Positions 6,895 through 14,803 of a DNA stretch of 33,013 bases are shown here, one piece after another. Below the pieces are notes generated by a model. It saw only the letters and a list, made by a program, of their open reading frames with translations, searched no databases and had not been told where the DNA came from. Positions within the stretch are counted from its first letter, which is position 1, and every line of letters begins with the position of its first letter. Made by a program: the position numbers and the translations under genes. Source of the DNA: Candidatus Saganbacteria bacterium (GTDB lineage Bacteria; Margulisbacteria; WOR-1; JAPLLA01); assembly GCA_026387795.1 (NCBI GenBank), contig JAPLLA010000062.1:1-33013 (forward strand), written 5' to 3'.

Positions 6895-8163
6895 TTATTC
6901 CAAACTAGAGGGGCAATTTTGCGGTAAGCCAAATCCATGTTTAAAAATAAAATAAAACAGGCTTTTAAAATGCTCCCTGGTTGCACGACTTAAAACATTG
7001 TTTGCACTGGCACGCATATGTTTATGGAGCATGGCTGCTTCTGCCACATATGCAACCTGCCACCCCTTCCCCCACATCCGGTAGCACCAATCCACATCAT
7101 CAAAATATAAAAATATTTTCTCATCCATCATTCCTACTTGATCAACTGCTTCTTTCTTTACCAGCATACAACCACCTAAAACCCAATCTACCAGCCGATT
7201 GTCTTTATGGTCCCAATCCTGCATCAGATAAAACCGCTCCAAAGCACTCCCTGCCATTAACCCTCTAATAGGAGTAAAACGGTATAAATAAGTACGCAAA
7301 TCCAAGAATCTGCGTACTGAATGCTGCAGAGAACCGTCTTCATTCAAAAGCTTACAACCAACAATCCCAATCTTGGGATTTTTCCGCATATAATCAATCA
7401 TCAGCTCAATTGATCCAGGAAACACAATAATATCCGGGTTTAAAATTAAGGAATATTCAGTCTGAGACATTTTTAACCCTTGGTTAACTGCCTTGGTATA
7501 ACCAACGTTCTTGGCATTAACGATAAGCCTTACCCACGGAAATTGTCTCCTAATTACTTCGGCAGACCCATCGGAAGAATTATTATCAATAAAAACAACC
7601 TCAAAAGGCAATGTTTTTTGTGTTTCTTCCAAAGAAGATAGGCATTTTCCCAGGGTTTTTTGGGAATTATACCCAACAATAATTACAGAAAGTGTACCTC
7701 TTAGAGAACCAAGCTCCCCTTTTCCTTCCAATAACCTCTTTTTTAACAAATCCATATCATAAACATAGCCAGCGACTTGTTTGACATTTTGTGAGGATTT
7801 TACAAAAACCCTAAAAAAGCATAAAAAAGAAATTGAGAGAAAACCAAACATATAAAGTATCCCCCGCGACATCCACCACATCTGCCCCATAAAAAGAAAC
7901 GTAATAAGGATAAATAGTCCCGTGCAAATTACACCAAAAACCAAAACAAAATCCTCTAATAGAGCCCGTTTATTTCTTTTGTCATATGCCCCAAGAAGCC
8001 AAAATAAGAAGAGATACAATACATCTAAACAGATAAGCACCCAAAAATACTTAAAAGAATAGTAAGAAGGGGCTTCACGGATGAAATGCCCATATTTCTC
8101 CCTTAAAAGTAAAGCCGCTACTGCAGAAATATTAATTAGGAACAAATCAATTAAAACCCTCAT
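6895..8163 (-). CDS. GT2 glycosyltransferase fused to a WbaP/WcaJ-like membrane domain
   Basis: This 422-aa protein joins two parts. Residues 1 to about 120 carry roughly four membrane helices and resemble the N-terminal membrane region of polyisoprenyl-phosphate hexose-1-phosphate transferases: DLFLIN at the start, LGAYDKRNKRALLEDFV in the loop, SRGILYMFGFL and a final FFRVFVK. From about 155 a GT-A family 2 domain follows: TLSVIIVGYNSQKTL, VVFIDNNSSDGS, NPDI as the DxD-like site, and YFDDVDWCYRMWGKGW with a downstream His as in WbbL-type rhamnosyltransferases. The catalytic half of the hexose-1-phosphate transferase is absent. It overlaps the wzy-like gene by 4 bp (ATGA). Acceptor and donor sugars are unknown. 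Confidence 0.83.
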   Translation of the reverse strand: MRVLIDLFLINISAVAALLLREKYGHFIREAPSYYSFKYFWVLICLDVLYLFLFWLLGAYDKRNKRALLEDFVLVFGVICTGLFILITFLFMGQMWWMSRGILYMFGFLSISFLCFFRVFVKSSQNVKQVAGYVYDMDLLKKRLLEGKGELGSLRGTLSVIIVGYNSQKTLGKCLSSLEETQKTLPFEVVFIDNNSSDGSAEVIRRQFPWVRLIVNAKNVGYTKAVNQGLKMSQTEYSLILNPDIIVFPGSIELMIDYMRKNPKIGIVGCKLLNEDGSLQHSVRRFLDLRTYLYRFTPIRGLMAGSALERFYLMQDWDHKDNRLVDWVLGGCMLVKKEAVDQVGMMDEKIFLYFDDVDWCYRMWGKGWQVAYVAEAAMLHKHMRASANNVLSRATREHFKSLFYFIFKHGFGLPQNCPSSLE

Positions 8164-9551
8164 AAAACCTCATTAGCTGATAATAATAAGCCCATAACAA
8201 TCCAGGTATGGCTATGCTGTAATATACCATAACTTAAGCCATTAATTAATACACCCACAAAACCACAAATAAGCACCGCAAGAACAAGTTTAGAATTATT
8301 ATCTTTTAAAAAGAACCACTTCTTAAAAGATTGTAATAACAAAAAGGTAACAAGTCCCATAAACAATAAGAATCCGGGCAATCCGTTTTCCGCTAATATC
8401 TGAAGATAAACATTATGTGTTTTTTCTATATAATCTTTAAGAGGGGAATTTAGGGGCTTGTAAGAATTATATAAAAAGCCATAATTCCCTGGCCCAACAC
8501 CAACTATTGGATGGGACTTAAACATGTTCCATGCTGTTTGCGCCATCCAAAGACGGGTCACCTTATCATCAAAAATATTAACCTTCTTTTCATTAAAAAT
8601 GCTGATCCCTTCCTCAGTCGCCAAATTTTTATTTACAACTTTTAATTCTTCCGCTACTCTCCAGACCTTGATTTTTGTGGCGTGGGCAGAAAAAGCCCTG
8701 GCATAACCAGGCCAAAGACCACTGTTAACCACCATGGCAACAAATAATACCAGGACAAACATTGCTGCAAACCTTAAATAAAATAACCTGTTTAACCTCT
8801 TACTGTTTAAAGCAACAAATAATATCCCCCCAATAATAGCCCCACCCAATGCTCCCACAGAAAAAGTCATAATAAAAGCGAGAAACACAAAAAAGGCACT
8901 CAAATAATCCAAAAATCTTGGTTTTTTTTGCGTAAATGCCCATAAAGCAATAAGAACTATTGGGATCAAAAAACCCGCAAAGCTTTGCGGCTCTGTTGCG
9001 GTACCATATAATCGCGGCAATAGATAAGAAGGATAGACCAAAAACTTAATAAATCCCAGCATGTATCCCCAAATCGTAAGGACCCCATATAAGCAGGCAA
9101 TTGACAAAAAAAAAAAAACCAGCCTTATAAAGTTAAAAAGCTTTTCACGCATATTAACTAACAGGCGAATGAAGATCAAAAGCACCATATTAAACAGCAA
9201 ATACGCAACAAAAAAAAGATTGTAGAAATAGGGCCCCTTAAAACCTGTCGCTCCTTTCATGAAAGAAGGGACAGAGATTAAATTCCAATTAAAAAACAAG
9301 GAAATGAAATTCCACAAAATAAATATTATCATCAAAACATCAAGGGTTTTATTGGCAGCAAGGAGTTGTTTCCATCTTTTTATTTCATTTAAATTAAACA
9401 AAACAGCAAAAAAACAAATTAGGACAAATAACATTCCCATGCTTAAGCGGGAAAAACCCAGCCCCTGCCAAGGAGAAACAGAAAGGATTGGGATACTAAC
9501 TACCCAGAGATAAAAAAAAGATTTTTTTATGCTCTCCCATATTTTAGACAT
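8160..9551 (-). CDS. O-antigen polymerase/ligase family membrane protein (Wzy/WaaL)
   Basis: This polytopic inner-membrane protein has about 11-12 hydrophobic helices and the Wzy_C signature in the second half. The block SHPIVGVGPGNYGFLY, followed by EKTHNVYLQILAENGLPGF, is the hallmark periplasmic loop with the conserved His. It either polymerises lipid-linked repeat units (Wzy) or transfers glycan to an acceptor (WaaL); sequence alone does not separate these, though the Wzz and Wzx neighbours favour Wzy. I choose ATG 9551 because GGAAGG sits just upstream; TTG 9566 would add five residues. It overlaps the preceding GT2 gene by 8 bp. Confidence 0.85.
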   Translation of the reverse strand: MSKIWESIKKSFFYLWVVSIPILSVSPWQGLGFSRLSMGMLFVLICFFAVLFNLNEIKRWKQLLAANKTLDVLMIIFILWNFISLFFNWNLISVPSFMKGATGFKGPYFYNLFFVAYLLFNMVLLIFIRLLVNMREKLFNFIRLVFFFLSIACLYGVLTIWGYMLGFIKFLVYPSYLLPRLYGTATEPQSFAGFLIPIVLIALWAFTQKKPRFLDYLSAFFVFLAFIMTFSVGALGGAIIGGILFVALNSKRLNRLFYLRFAAMFVLVLFVAMVVNSGLWPGYARAFSAHATKIKVWRVAEELKVVNKNLATEEGISIFNEKKVNIFDDKVTRLWMAQTAWNMFKSHPIVGVGPGNYGFLYNSYKPLNSPLKDYIEKTHNVYLQILAENGLPGFLLFMGLVTFLLLQSFKKWFFLKDNNSKLVLAVLICGFVGVLINGLSYGILQHSHTWIVMGLLLSANEVL

Positions 9552-10536
9552 GAGCAAACCTTCCAAAGAATGCCAAGATCTGATAACGCGATTGTCTTGC
9601 TAAACGGGCAATAAAACGACAAAATGGCACAGGAAACAAAAACAATAATGGCCTCCTGATAAACTTATCAAAAAGAGCAAAGCGTACTAGTTTAAATGAC
9701 AAAAACCCCCTATATTTCATACTACTAAGAACAACCATTAATACTTCCCACGGATAGACTGAAAAAGGAGCTACTTTCTTAAATCTAGGCAAAACATCTT
9801 TATATTGGGCTTCATTTAAAAGAACCTCAATCATCGCTTTTATAACCGGGCGCTCAAACTCGCTTTTTTTGGCATTAGACGAACCATATTGAGAAGGATG
9901 TTCTCTCATAACAGCAAAAATTTCTGGGACATAACAAATACCATAACGAAATGCGATCCCATGATGGGCAAAAGTATCACAAGACCATTTGAATTCCGAC
10001 CGGTATTTGCCCATTTCAAAAAGAGCGGCAGTTTTTACTACCACCGTGCCGGTCATAATAGGAGTAAAAGGCTCATGCAAAAAAACCTTGATTAGCTCAT
10101 CCGGAAAGAAATATTCTTTATCTCCCAAATAATGGTTATTGTTAATAAGAACTTCTCCATTAAGCACGGCATTTTCCGCGCAGCATAAGCCTGCTTCCGG
10201 ATATTTGAATAATAAGCATATCGATTTTTCAAAAAAACCAGGCAAAACCTTATCATCTGCTGATGCAGCATAAACATATTCACCCAAAACATTTTCTAAC
10301 GCTTTATCAATGCTATAATTTACTCCCATATTTCTCTCGTTTTTTAATAAACGTAAATTGGGATACTTTTGCATCAGGGACTCAACAACTGACACGCTGT
10401 TATCTGTAGAACCATCGTCTACCACAATAACTTCTAGTGGTTGAAAAGACTGCGTGAGGATCGCTCCCAGCGATTCCTGGATATAATGCCCATAATTATA
10501 ATTACACATTATTACTGAAAGAGTGCTACTTTTCAC
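9544..10536 (-). CDS. GT2 glycosyltransferase, paralogue A
   Basis: This 330-aa inverting family-2 glycosyltransferase has a GT-A fold: LSVIMCNYNYGHYI at the start, VIVVDDGSTDNS, and SADDK as the DxD nucleotide-sugar site near 93-97. The C-terminal third is basic and hydrophobic, suggesting peripheral membrane attachment. The GTG start at 10536 is supported by AAGGAG nine bases upstream. It is a clear paralogue of the product of 11459-12445: both share QKYPNLRLLKN, a DDK[VI]LPGFFE block and YPEAG, and both end near PWEV followed by a basic tail. Donor sugar is unknown. Confidence 0.88.
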   Translation of the reverse strand: MKSSTLSVIMCNYNYGHYIQESLGAILTQSFQPLEVIVVDDGSTDNSVSVVESLMQKYPNLRLLKNERNMGVNYSIDKALENVLGEYVYAASADDKVLPGFFEKSICLLFKYPEAGLCCAENAVLNGEVLINNNHYLGDKEYFFPDELIKVFLHEPFTPIMTGTVVVKTAALFEMGKYRSEFKWSCDTFAHHGIAFRYGICYVPEIFAVMREHPSQYGSSNAKKSEFERPVIKAMIEVLLNEAQYKDVLPRFKKVAPFSVYPWEVLMVVLSSMKYRGFLSFKLVRFALFDKFIRRPLLFLFPVPFCRFIARLARQSRYQILAFFGRFAHV

Positions 10537-10542
10537 CGGTAA

Positions 10543-11469
10543 TTACTCCTTATATCGCATATCAAAATCTTCTTCCACAACCCGCCTGCCATAGCGTCCA
10601 CGTAAAAAGTCTGTTAAGCCACAAAATGCAGCCCTAACCCCTCTAAAATTTAAAGTCCAGAGGCCATAAGCTATATGTTTCAAAGGGGTAAAAAAGAGAT
10701 GAAAAACAAAATAAAAGAGTGCTTGTTTGTTTTTCAAGTCAAAAAGCAACGTATTCCTAACTCTATAATAGATATAAAGAGAAGAAAAGCGCCCCCCTGC
10801 ACTTTTCGCAAATTTATGGTAAATGATTGCCGTTGGGACATATTTTAACATATAGCCAGCTTTTTTGATCCGCCAACACAAATCCACATCTTCATGGCTA
10901 AAAAAATAATCGTCATCTAAGACCCCTACTTTTTTAAGGACCGGTGCTTTTACCAAAAAAGCACACCCAGTGACAAAATCAACCTCCTTTTCTGTATCAA
11001 ACTCCCCGTTATCCACTTTATTTAATCCAAAGTGATAGGTCTGCCCTGTTAAGTGATTGATCCCGCCTCCTGCAAACCAAATTGTATCCGGATGGTCATA
11101 ATAATATATTTTGGGCCCAACCACCCCTATTTGGGGGTCTTTTTCCGCCGCTTTTACCAGCACATCTAAAAAATCAGGTTTTACGATAGTATCATTATTT
11201 AAAAGCAACACATAATCCGCGCTCTCTTCCAAAGCCCTCTGTATTCCGACATTATTACCACCGGTAAAACCCAGGTTCTCTCGATTACGTATAAACAAAG
11301 GTGACGGAAACTCTTTCTCCAACCTATCAACAGAACCATCTTTGGAATCATTGTCCACAACCACTATTTTATAATTAGGATAATTGATCTTAGAAAGAGA
11401 CGCCAAACACTCTTTAGTGTCTTGGTATTGGTTCCAATTTAAAAGGATAATTCCAACTTTAGGAAGCAT
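10543..11469 (-). CDS. GT2 glycosyltransferase, rhamnosyltransferase-like
   Basis: This 308-aa family-2 enzyme has the WbbL/rhamnosyltransferase-like pattern: VGIILLNWNQYQDTKECLAS, VVVDNDSKDGS, LNNDT as the DxD site (about 92-96), FVTGCAFLVKA, and FFSHEDVDLCWRIKKAGY followed by YHKFAKSAGG. The conserved acidic EDVD is the likely catalytic-base region. It lies between two closely related GT2 paralogues but is itself from a different GT2 subgroup. It overlaps the upstream gene by 11 bp and is followed 6 bp later by paralogue A. The family suggests a deoxyhexose such as rhamnose or fucose; this is inference. Confidence 0.88.
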   Translation of the reverse strand: MLPKVGIILLNWNQYQDTKECLASLSKINYPNYKIVVVDNDSKDGSVDRLEKEFPSPLFIRNRENLGFTGGNNVGIQRALEESADYVLLLNNDTIVKPDFLDVLVKAAEKDPQIGVVGPKIYYYDHPDTIWFAGGGINHLTGQTYHFGLNKVDNGEFDTEKEVDFVTGCAFLVKAPVLKKVGVLDDDYFFSHEDVDLCWRIKKAGYMLKYVPTAIIYHKFAKSAGGRFSSLYIYYRVRNTLLFDLKNKQALFYFVFHLFFTPLKHIAYGLWTLNFRGVRAAFCGLTDFLRGRYGRRVVEEDFDMRYKE

Positions 11470-12445
11470 GTTTATTCCTCCTAAACATCAGTTTTATCCA
11501 ACGAAAACCATTGCCAATACCCCGGATAAAATTCGCAAGCTGCTTTGGGAGAATTACCATAATCTTCCTCTTGAATAGGTCAAAAAAAGCAAATCTTAGA
11601 AGCTTAAGAGAGAGAAAATTCCAGTATTTTTTATGAAATAAAATTGTCACAAAAACTTCCCAGGGCGACTGAGAAAAACCAGCTGTTTTTTGAAACATTG
11701 GCAAAACATCTTGATATTTAATATTCATCAAAACATCTATTGTTTTAGCAATAACCTCTCTGTCTTGAAATCTCTTTCCGCCCCCTCCCCCATACTGAAG
11801 AGCATGCACTCTAATAGTAGTTAATGCCTTAGGGACATAACAAAAACCATAACGAAAAGCAATGACACTGAAAACAAACGAATCACAAAACCATTTTAAT
11901 TCCGGTATAAATCCTCCTGCCTTTAAAAATTCCTTACGTTTTACAATAATAGTATGCGGAATAAAAGGGGTTAAGGAATCATTTTTAAAAAGATGCAGCA
12001 CTTCCTGCGGAGAAAAATAACAAGGATCCTTGTTTAAATAAAGTTTTTTTCCAAATTTTTTATCTTTCTCCAAAAAAATCGCATCCGAACAACAAAAACC
12101 AGCTTCTGGATATTGCATTAACAAATGCATGGATTGTTCAAAAAAACCGGGAAGGATCTTGTCATCTGAAGCTGTCCCCACGATATAATCACCAGATGAA
12201 GCTGCTACCCCTTTGTTCATAGAATAAGCTACCCCTAGATTCTTTTCGTTTTTTAACAAACGAAGATTTGGATACTTTTGCATAAACGACTCAACAACTG
12301 TAATACTATTATCGGTAGAAGCATCATCAACAACAATTACCTCGTCAGGCGAAAGAGACTGGCTAAACACCGCCTCTAAGCACTCCTTCAGGTAATGCCC
12401 ATAATTATAATTTGGTATGTAAACAGACAGTTTTTTTTGTTGCAT
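11459..12445 (-). CDS. GT2 glycosyltransferase, paralogue B
   Basis: This 328-aa family-2 glycosyltransferase has LSVYIPNYNYGHYLKECL, VIVVDDASTDNS and TASDDK as the nucleotide-sugar site. It is a paralogue of the product of 9544-10536, with shared stretches such as QKYPNLRLLKNE and ILPGFFE and matching overall length, so one arose from the other by duplication. The ATG at 12445 follows a 69-bp gap after the methyltransferase stop at 12515, one of the larger gaps in this half; I see no convincing promoter or terminator in it. The basic C-terminus probably contacts the membrane. Confidence 0.88.
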   Translation of the reverse strand: MQQKKLSVYIPNYNYGHYLKECLEAVFSQSLSPDEVIVVDDASTDNSITVVESFMQKYPNLRLLKNEKNLGVAYSMNKGVAASSGDYIVGTASDDKILPGFFEQSMHLLMQYPEAGFCCSDAIFLEKDKKFGKKLYLNKDPCYFSPQEVLHLFKNDSLTPFIPHTIIVKRKEFLKAGGFIPELKWFCDSFVFSVIAFRYGFCYVPKALTTIRVHALQYGGGGGKRFQDREVIAKTIDVLMNIKYQDVLPMFQKTAGFSQSPWEVFVTILFHKKYWNFLSLKLLRFAFFDLFKRKIMVILPKQLANFIRGIGNGFRWIKLMFRRNKHAS

Positions 12446-12514
12446 TTTATACTCTTTTAAATCCTATATCAGACTTTACGACAACGATATTAAACCAATT
12501 TTATTCCCATTCTC

Positions 12515-13180
12515 TCATCGCTTAAGACAACCAACTGCTATAAGATAATTGGCCATTGGTAAAAACCCAGCATGCACAACCTCATCATTGGCCCCAAAAA
12601 CAAAAACATGCTTAAAATATTTTTTCATCCCCAACTCAACCCTTTCTCCCAAACATTGATTAACCCTCCCCGACCTAGTAACAGATGAGAAACTTTTCGC
12701 GAATATAATATTGGGCATACCAATAACAACTATTCCATGAGCAGTCAAACAAGCGGAGATTTTATCTAAAAATGCTCCTGTGTTCTTAGAAAAAGCATGG
12801 CCAACCACATCAATGCTAACAATGGCATCGTAATGACTATTTTTCATCCTCAGAAAATCCACATTTTGAAAATTGATCCTTTTGTCAACCCAGTTTCTCT
12901 TTGCCACCTCAATAGCCTCTTTATTCACATCAATACCTTTTGCTTTCCCACAGTCTTTTGCCAATAGCCATGTTCCCAACCCCTCTCCACACCCAACATC
13001 AAGCACCCTTCTACCTGGTCCAATCATCTTTGCAGCAAATTTATAATAACTCGTCATTTGAAGAATTTTCAGCGGCAAATGGATAAAATAATCAGCGTAG
13101 CAACTACCGATCAAAATACTACTACCTCGCATAAAATCTTTTACCGGCTGCCATATTGAATTTTCCTTGTGTCTGTTCAT
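12515..13180 (-). CDS. SAM-dependent class I methyltransferase, tandem copy 2
   Basis: This protein of about 221 aa has the class I SAM fold: RRVLDVGCGEGLG is motif I, KGIDVNKEAIEVAK is motif II, and YDAIVSIDVVGH is the post-motif. The probable substrate is a sugar in the glycan or its precursor. I take ATG 13180, which overlaps the preceding stop as ATGA; ATG 13216 would extend 12 residues and overlap by 40 bp. It is a paralogue of the upstream gene: both have YKF[AV]AKM before motif I and end with HAGFLPMANYL- or HTGFLPMAHYL-like sequence and VGC. Confidence 0.83.
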   Translation of the reverse strand: MNRHKENSIWQPVKDFMRGSSILIGSCYADYFIHLPLKILQMTSYYKFAAKMIGPGRRVLDVGCGEGLGTWLLAKDCGKAKGIDVNKEAIEVAKRNWVDKRINFQNVDFLRMKNSHYDAIVSIDVVGHAFSKNTGAFLDKISACLTAHGIVVIGMPNIIFAKSFSSVTRSGRVNQCLGERVELGMKKYFKHVFVFGANDEVVHAGFLPMANYLIAVGCLKR

Positions 13181-13863
13181 TTTTTTTGTTTTTTCTCCTT
13201 GCCACATCCTACGCAAAGAAGGTAATGGGCCATCGGTAAAAAACCGGTATGAACTATTTCATCGTTCATACCAAAAACGAATACCATCTTAAAGTATCTC
13301 TGCATAACAGCTTTCAGCCTATCATAAGTAAAAAGATTTACATGCCCAAGACGGCTGGCTTTGGAAGCATAAGCAAAAGAAGTCTGGTTGGGGGTTCCTA
13401 CAATAGCCATCCCATCAGCAGACACGTTATTGTAAAGGGTTTTGAAAAACTCATTTTCTTTTTTTGGGACGATATGCTCAATTACATCCAGGCTAACAGC
13501 CGCATCAAAACTTCCATACTTTTTTCCCAAAAAATCGTCATTGATAAACCTCACCTTTTCGGAACCCCAATTCTCCCTCGCCGTCAGTATCGCATCACCA
13601 TCCATATCCACACCAGTATATCTAGCAGCAAATTCCGACATGATCGGCACTCCGATCCCTTCACTACACCCAAATTCGATTATTTTCTTTCCCTTGGAAG
13701 CCATTTTTGCCACAAATTTGTACCGTGCGAGCACAAAAGCCAGTCGTTTCGGATCGTTATAAAGATTATATGACCAGTGCTTGCCAAGACAGAGTTGCTT
13801 GTCCCCCATTACAGTATGGGCTTTACCCCATACTTCTTTTTTAAAACTTTTGCCTTGTTTCAC
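13177..13863 (-). CDS. SAM-dependent class I methyltransferase, tandem copy 1
   Basis: This protein of about 228 aa is a class I SAM methyltransferase: KKIIEFGCSEGIG (motif I), YTGVDMDGDAI (motif II), FDAAVSLDVIEHI and GMAIVGTPN. GTG 13863 overlaps the RmlD-like stop as GTGA and has GGAAGGG upstream, so I prefer it to ATG 13881. It is paralogous to the next gene and overlaps its start by 4 bp. Motif I differs between the twins (EFGCSEG against DVGCGEG), suggesting divergence after duplication. The likely role is methylation of a sugar in the repeat unit. Confidence 0.83.
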   Translation of the reverse strand: MKQGKSFKKEVWGKAHTVMGDKQLCLGKHWSYNLYNDPKRLAFVLARYKFVAKMASKGKKIIEFGCSEGIGVPIMSEFAARYTGVDMDGDAILTARENWGSEKVRFINDDFLGKKYGSFDAAVSLDVIEHIVPKKENEFFKTLYNNVSADGMAIVGTPNQTSFAYASKASRLGHVNLFTYDRLKAVMQRYFKMVFVFGMNDEIVHTGFLPMAHYLLCVGCGKEKKQKK

Positions 13864-14801
13864 TTTACTTTTCCCTTCCATTTTTCTACCACATAGTCAA
13901 TGCATTCAGACATGGGCGTAAAATTAAAATCATTCAGGAGTAGAAATTTTTCAGGCACCATGGTCGTGTTCTTGAGCCGTTTAACCTTAAAATCAAGCTC
14001 ATCGATCGAGATCTTCTTGACCTTGGCCTGATCAACCCCCATTTTTCTGGCAATCCAAGTTGCCAGTTCATATCTAGACCATCGCTGCGGGGAACAAACA
14101 TTTATGATCCCCTTTGCCCCTTTTGCCTGGAGACCAGCCACAGCCAGGACAAAATCCCCTATATAGGTAGGACAAAAACATTGATCATAAGCAGCGCGGA
14201 CCTCCTCCCCTTTTGACAGCTTTTCAGCAATTTCTTCTATCAGCGGGCCTGCGCTGTCGCGCAAAGAAAAAAGCTTGCTAGACCTGATCACCAGATAATT
14301 GTCTCCACAGATATCGGGCATAGCATCCTCCACTTCCATTTTTTGGAGACCATATTCAGTAGTCGGCAACCGGCAGTCATTATCGGAATAATTTCCGCTT
14401 TCGCCATCAAAAACATAATCACTCGAAAAATAAATTGGCTTAATTCCTTCCATCGCCAATTGTTTTATTGCCTCAATTGTCCCTTTAACATTAACTTCCC
14501 GGCAAAGTTGTTTTTCCTGTTCACACTGGTCAATCTGGGCAATCGCCGCAAGAATCAACGCTTCTTTATGTCCGGAATCTGCCAACCTCAAACGCCTGAT
14601 ATCAGGCTGAAGTAAGTCAAGATAAAGCATTCCCTCTTTCCCTGGCGTACGGGAAGTGCCTATACAATCAGGAAATTTGCGGCGATATGCAGAAAAAAAT
14701 GAGGCCCCTATAAAACCAGTAGCACCAATAATCGCCGTTTTGGGCAATTTGTCAGGCAAAATTATATTTTCCAAATTAACCATAACCTTATTAGCCGCCA
14801 T
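13860..14801 (-). CDS. RmlD-like SDR, dTDP-4-dehydrorhamnose reductase family
   Basis: This 313-aa protein is an extended SDR of the RmlD type, which reduces the 4-keto group of a nucleotide deoxysugar. It has a nucleotide-binding motif IIGATGFIGASF at about 24-35, after an unusual N-terminal extension of about 20 residues, then YFSSDYVFDG, the YGLQK catalytic Tyr-Lys pair, and the C-terminal block NVCSPQRWSRYELA. RmlA, RmlB and RmlC are not in the window, so the substrate may not be dTDP-rhamnose. The ATG has GAGGAAT upstream. It overlaps the following methyltransferase and starts 3 bp after the flippase stop. Confidence 0.82.
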   Translation of the reverse strand: MAANKVMVNLENIILPDKLPKTAIIGATGFIGASFFSAYRRKFPDCIGTSRTPGKEGMLYLDLLQPDIRRLRLADSGHKEALILAAIAQIDQCEQEKQLCREVNVKGTIEAIKQLAMEGIKPIYFSSDYVFDGESGNYSDNDCRLPTTEYGLQKMEVEDAMPDICGDNYLVIRSSKLFSLRDSAGPLIEEIAEKLSKGEEVRAAYDQCFCPTYIGDFVLAVAGLQAKGAKGIINVCSPQRWSRYELATWIARKMGVDQAKVKKISIDELDFKVKRLKNTTMVPEKFLLLNDFNFTPMSECIDYVVEKWKGKVK

Positions 14802-14803
14802 AA

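Noticed and set aside
13249-13773. Long plus-strand open frames opposite the methyltransferase genes, and similar ones at 5030-5683 and 23067-23528.
   Set aside because: They mirror well-conserved minus-strand genes, have no family motifs or Shine-Dalgarno sequences, and arise from codon bias on the other strand.
13860-14801. Complete dTDP-rhamnose pathway.
   Set aside because: Only an RmlD-like gene is present; RmlA, RmlB and RmlC are not recognisable in the window.
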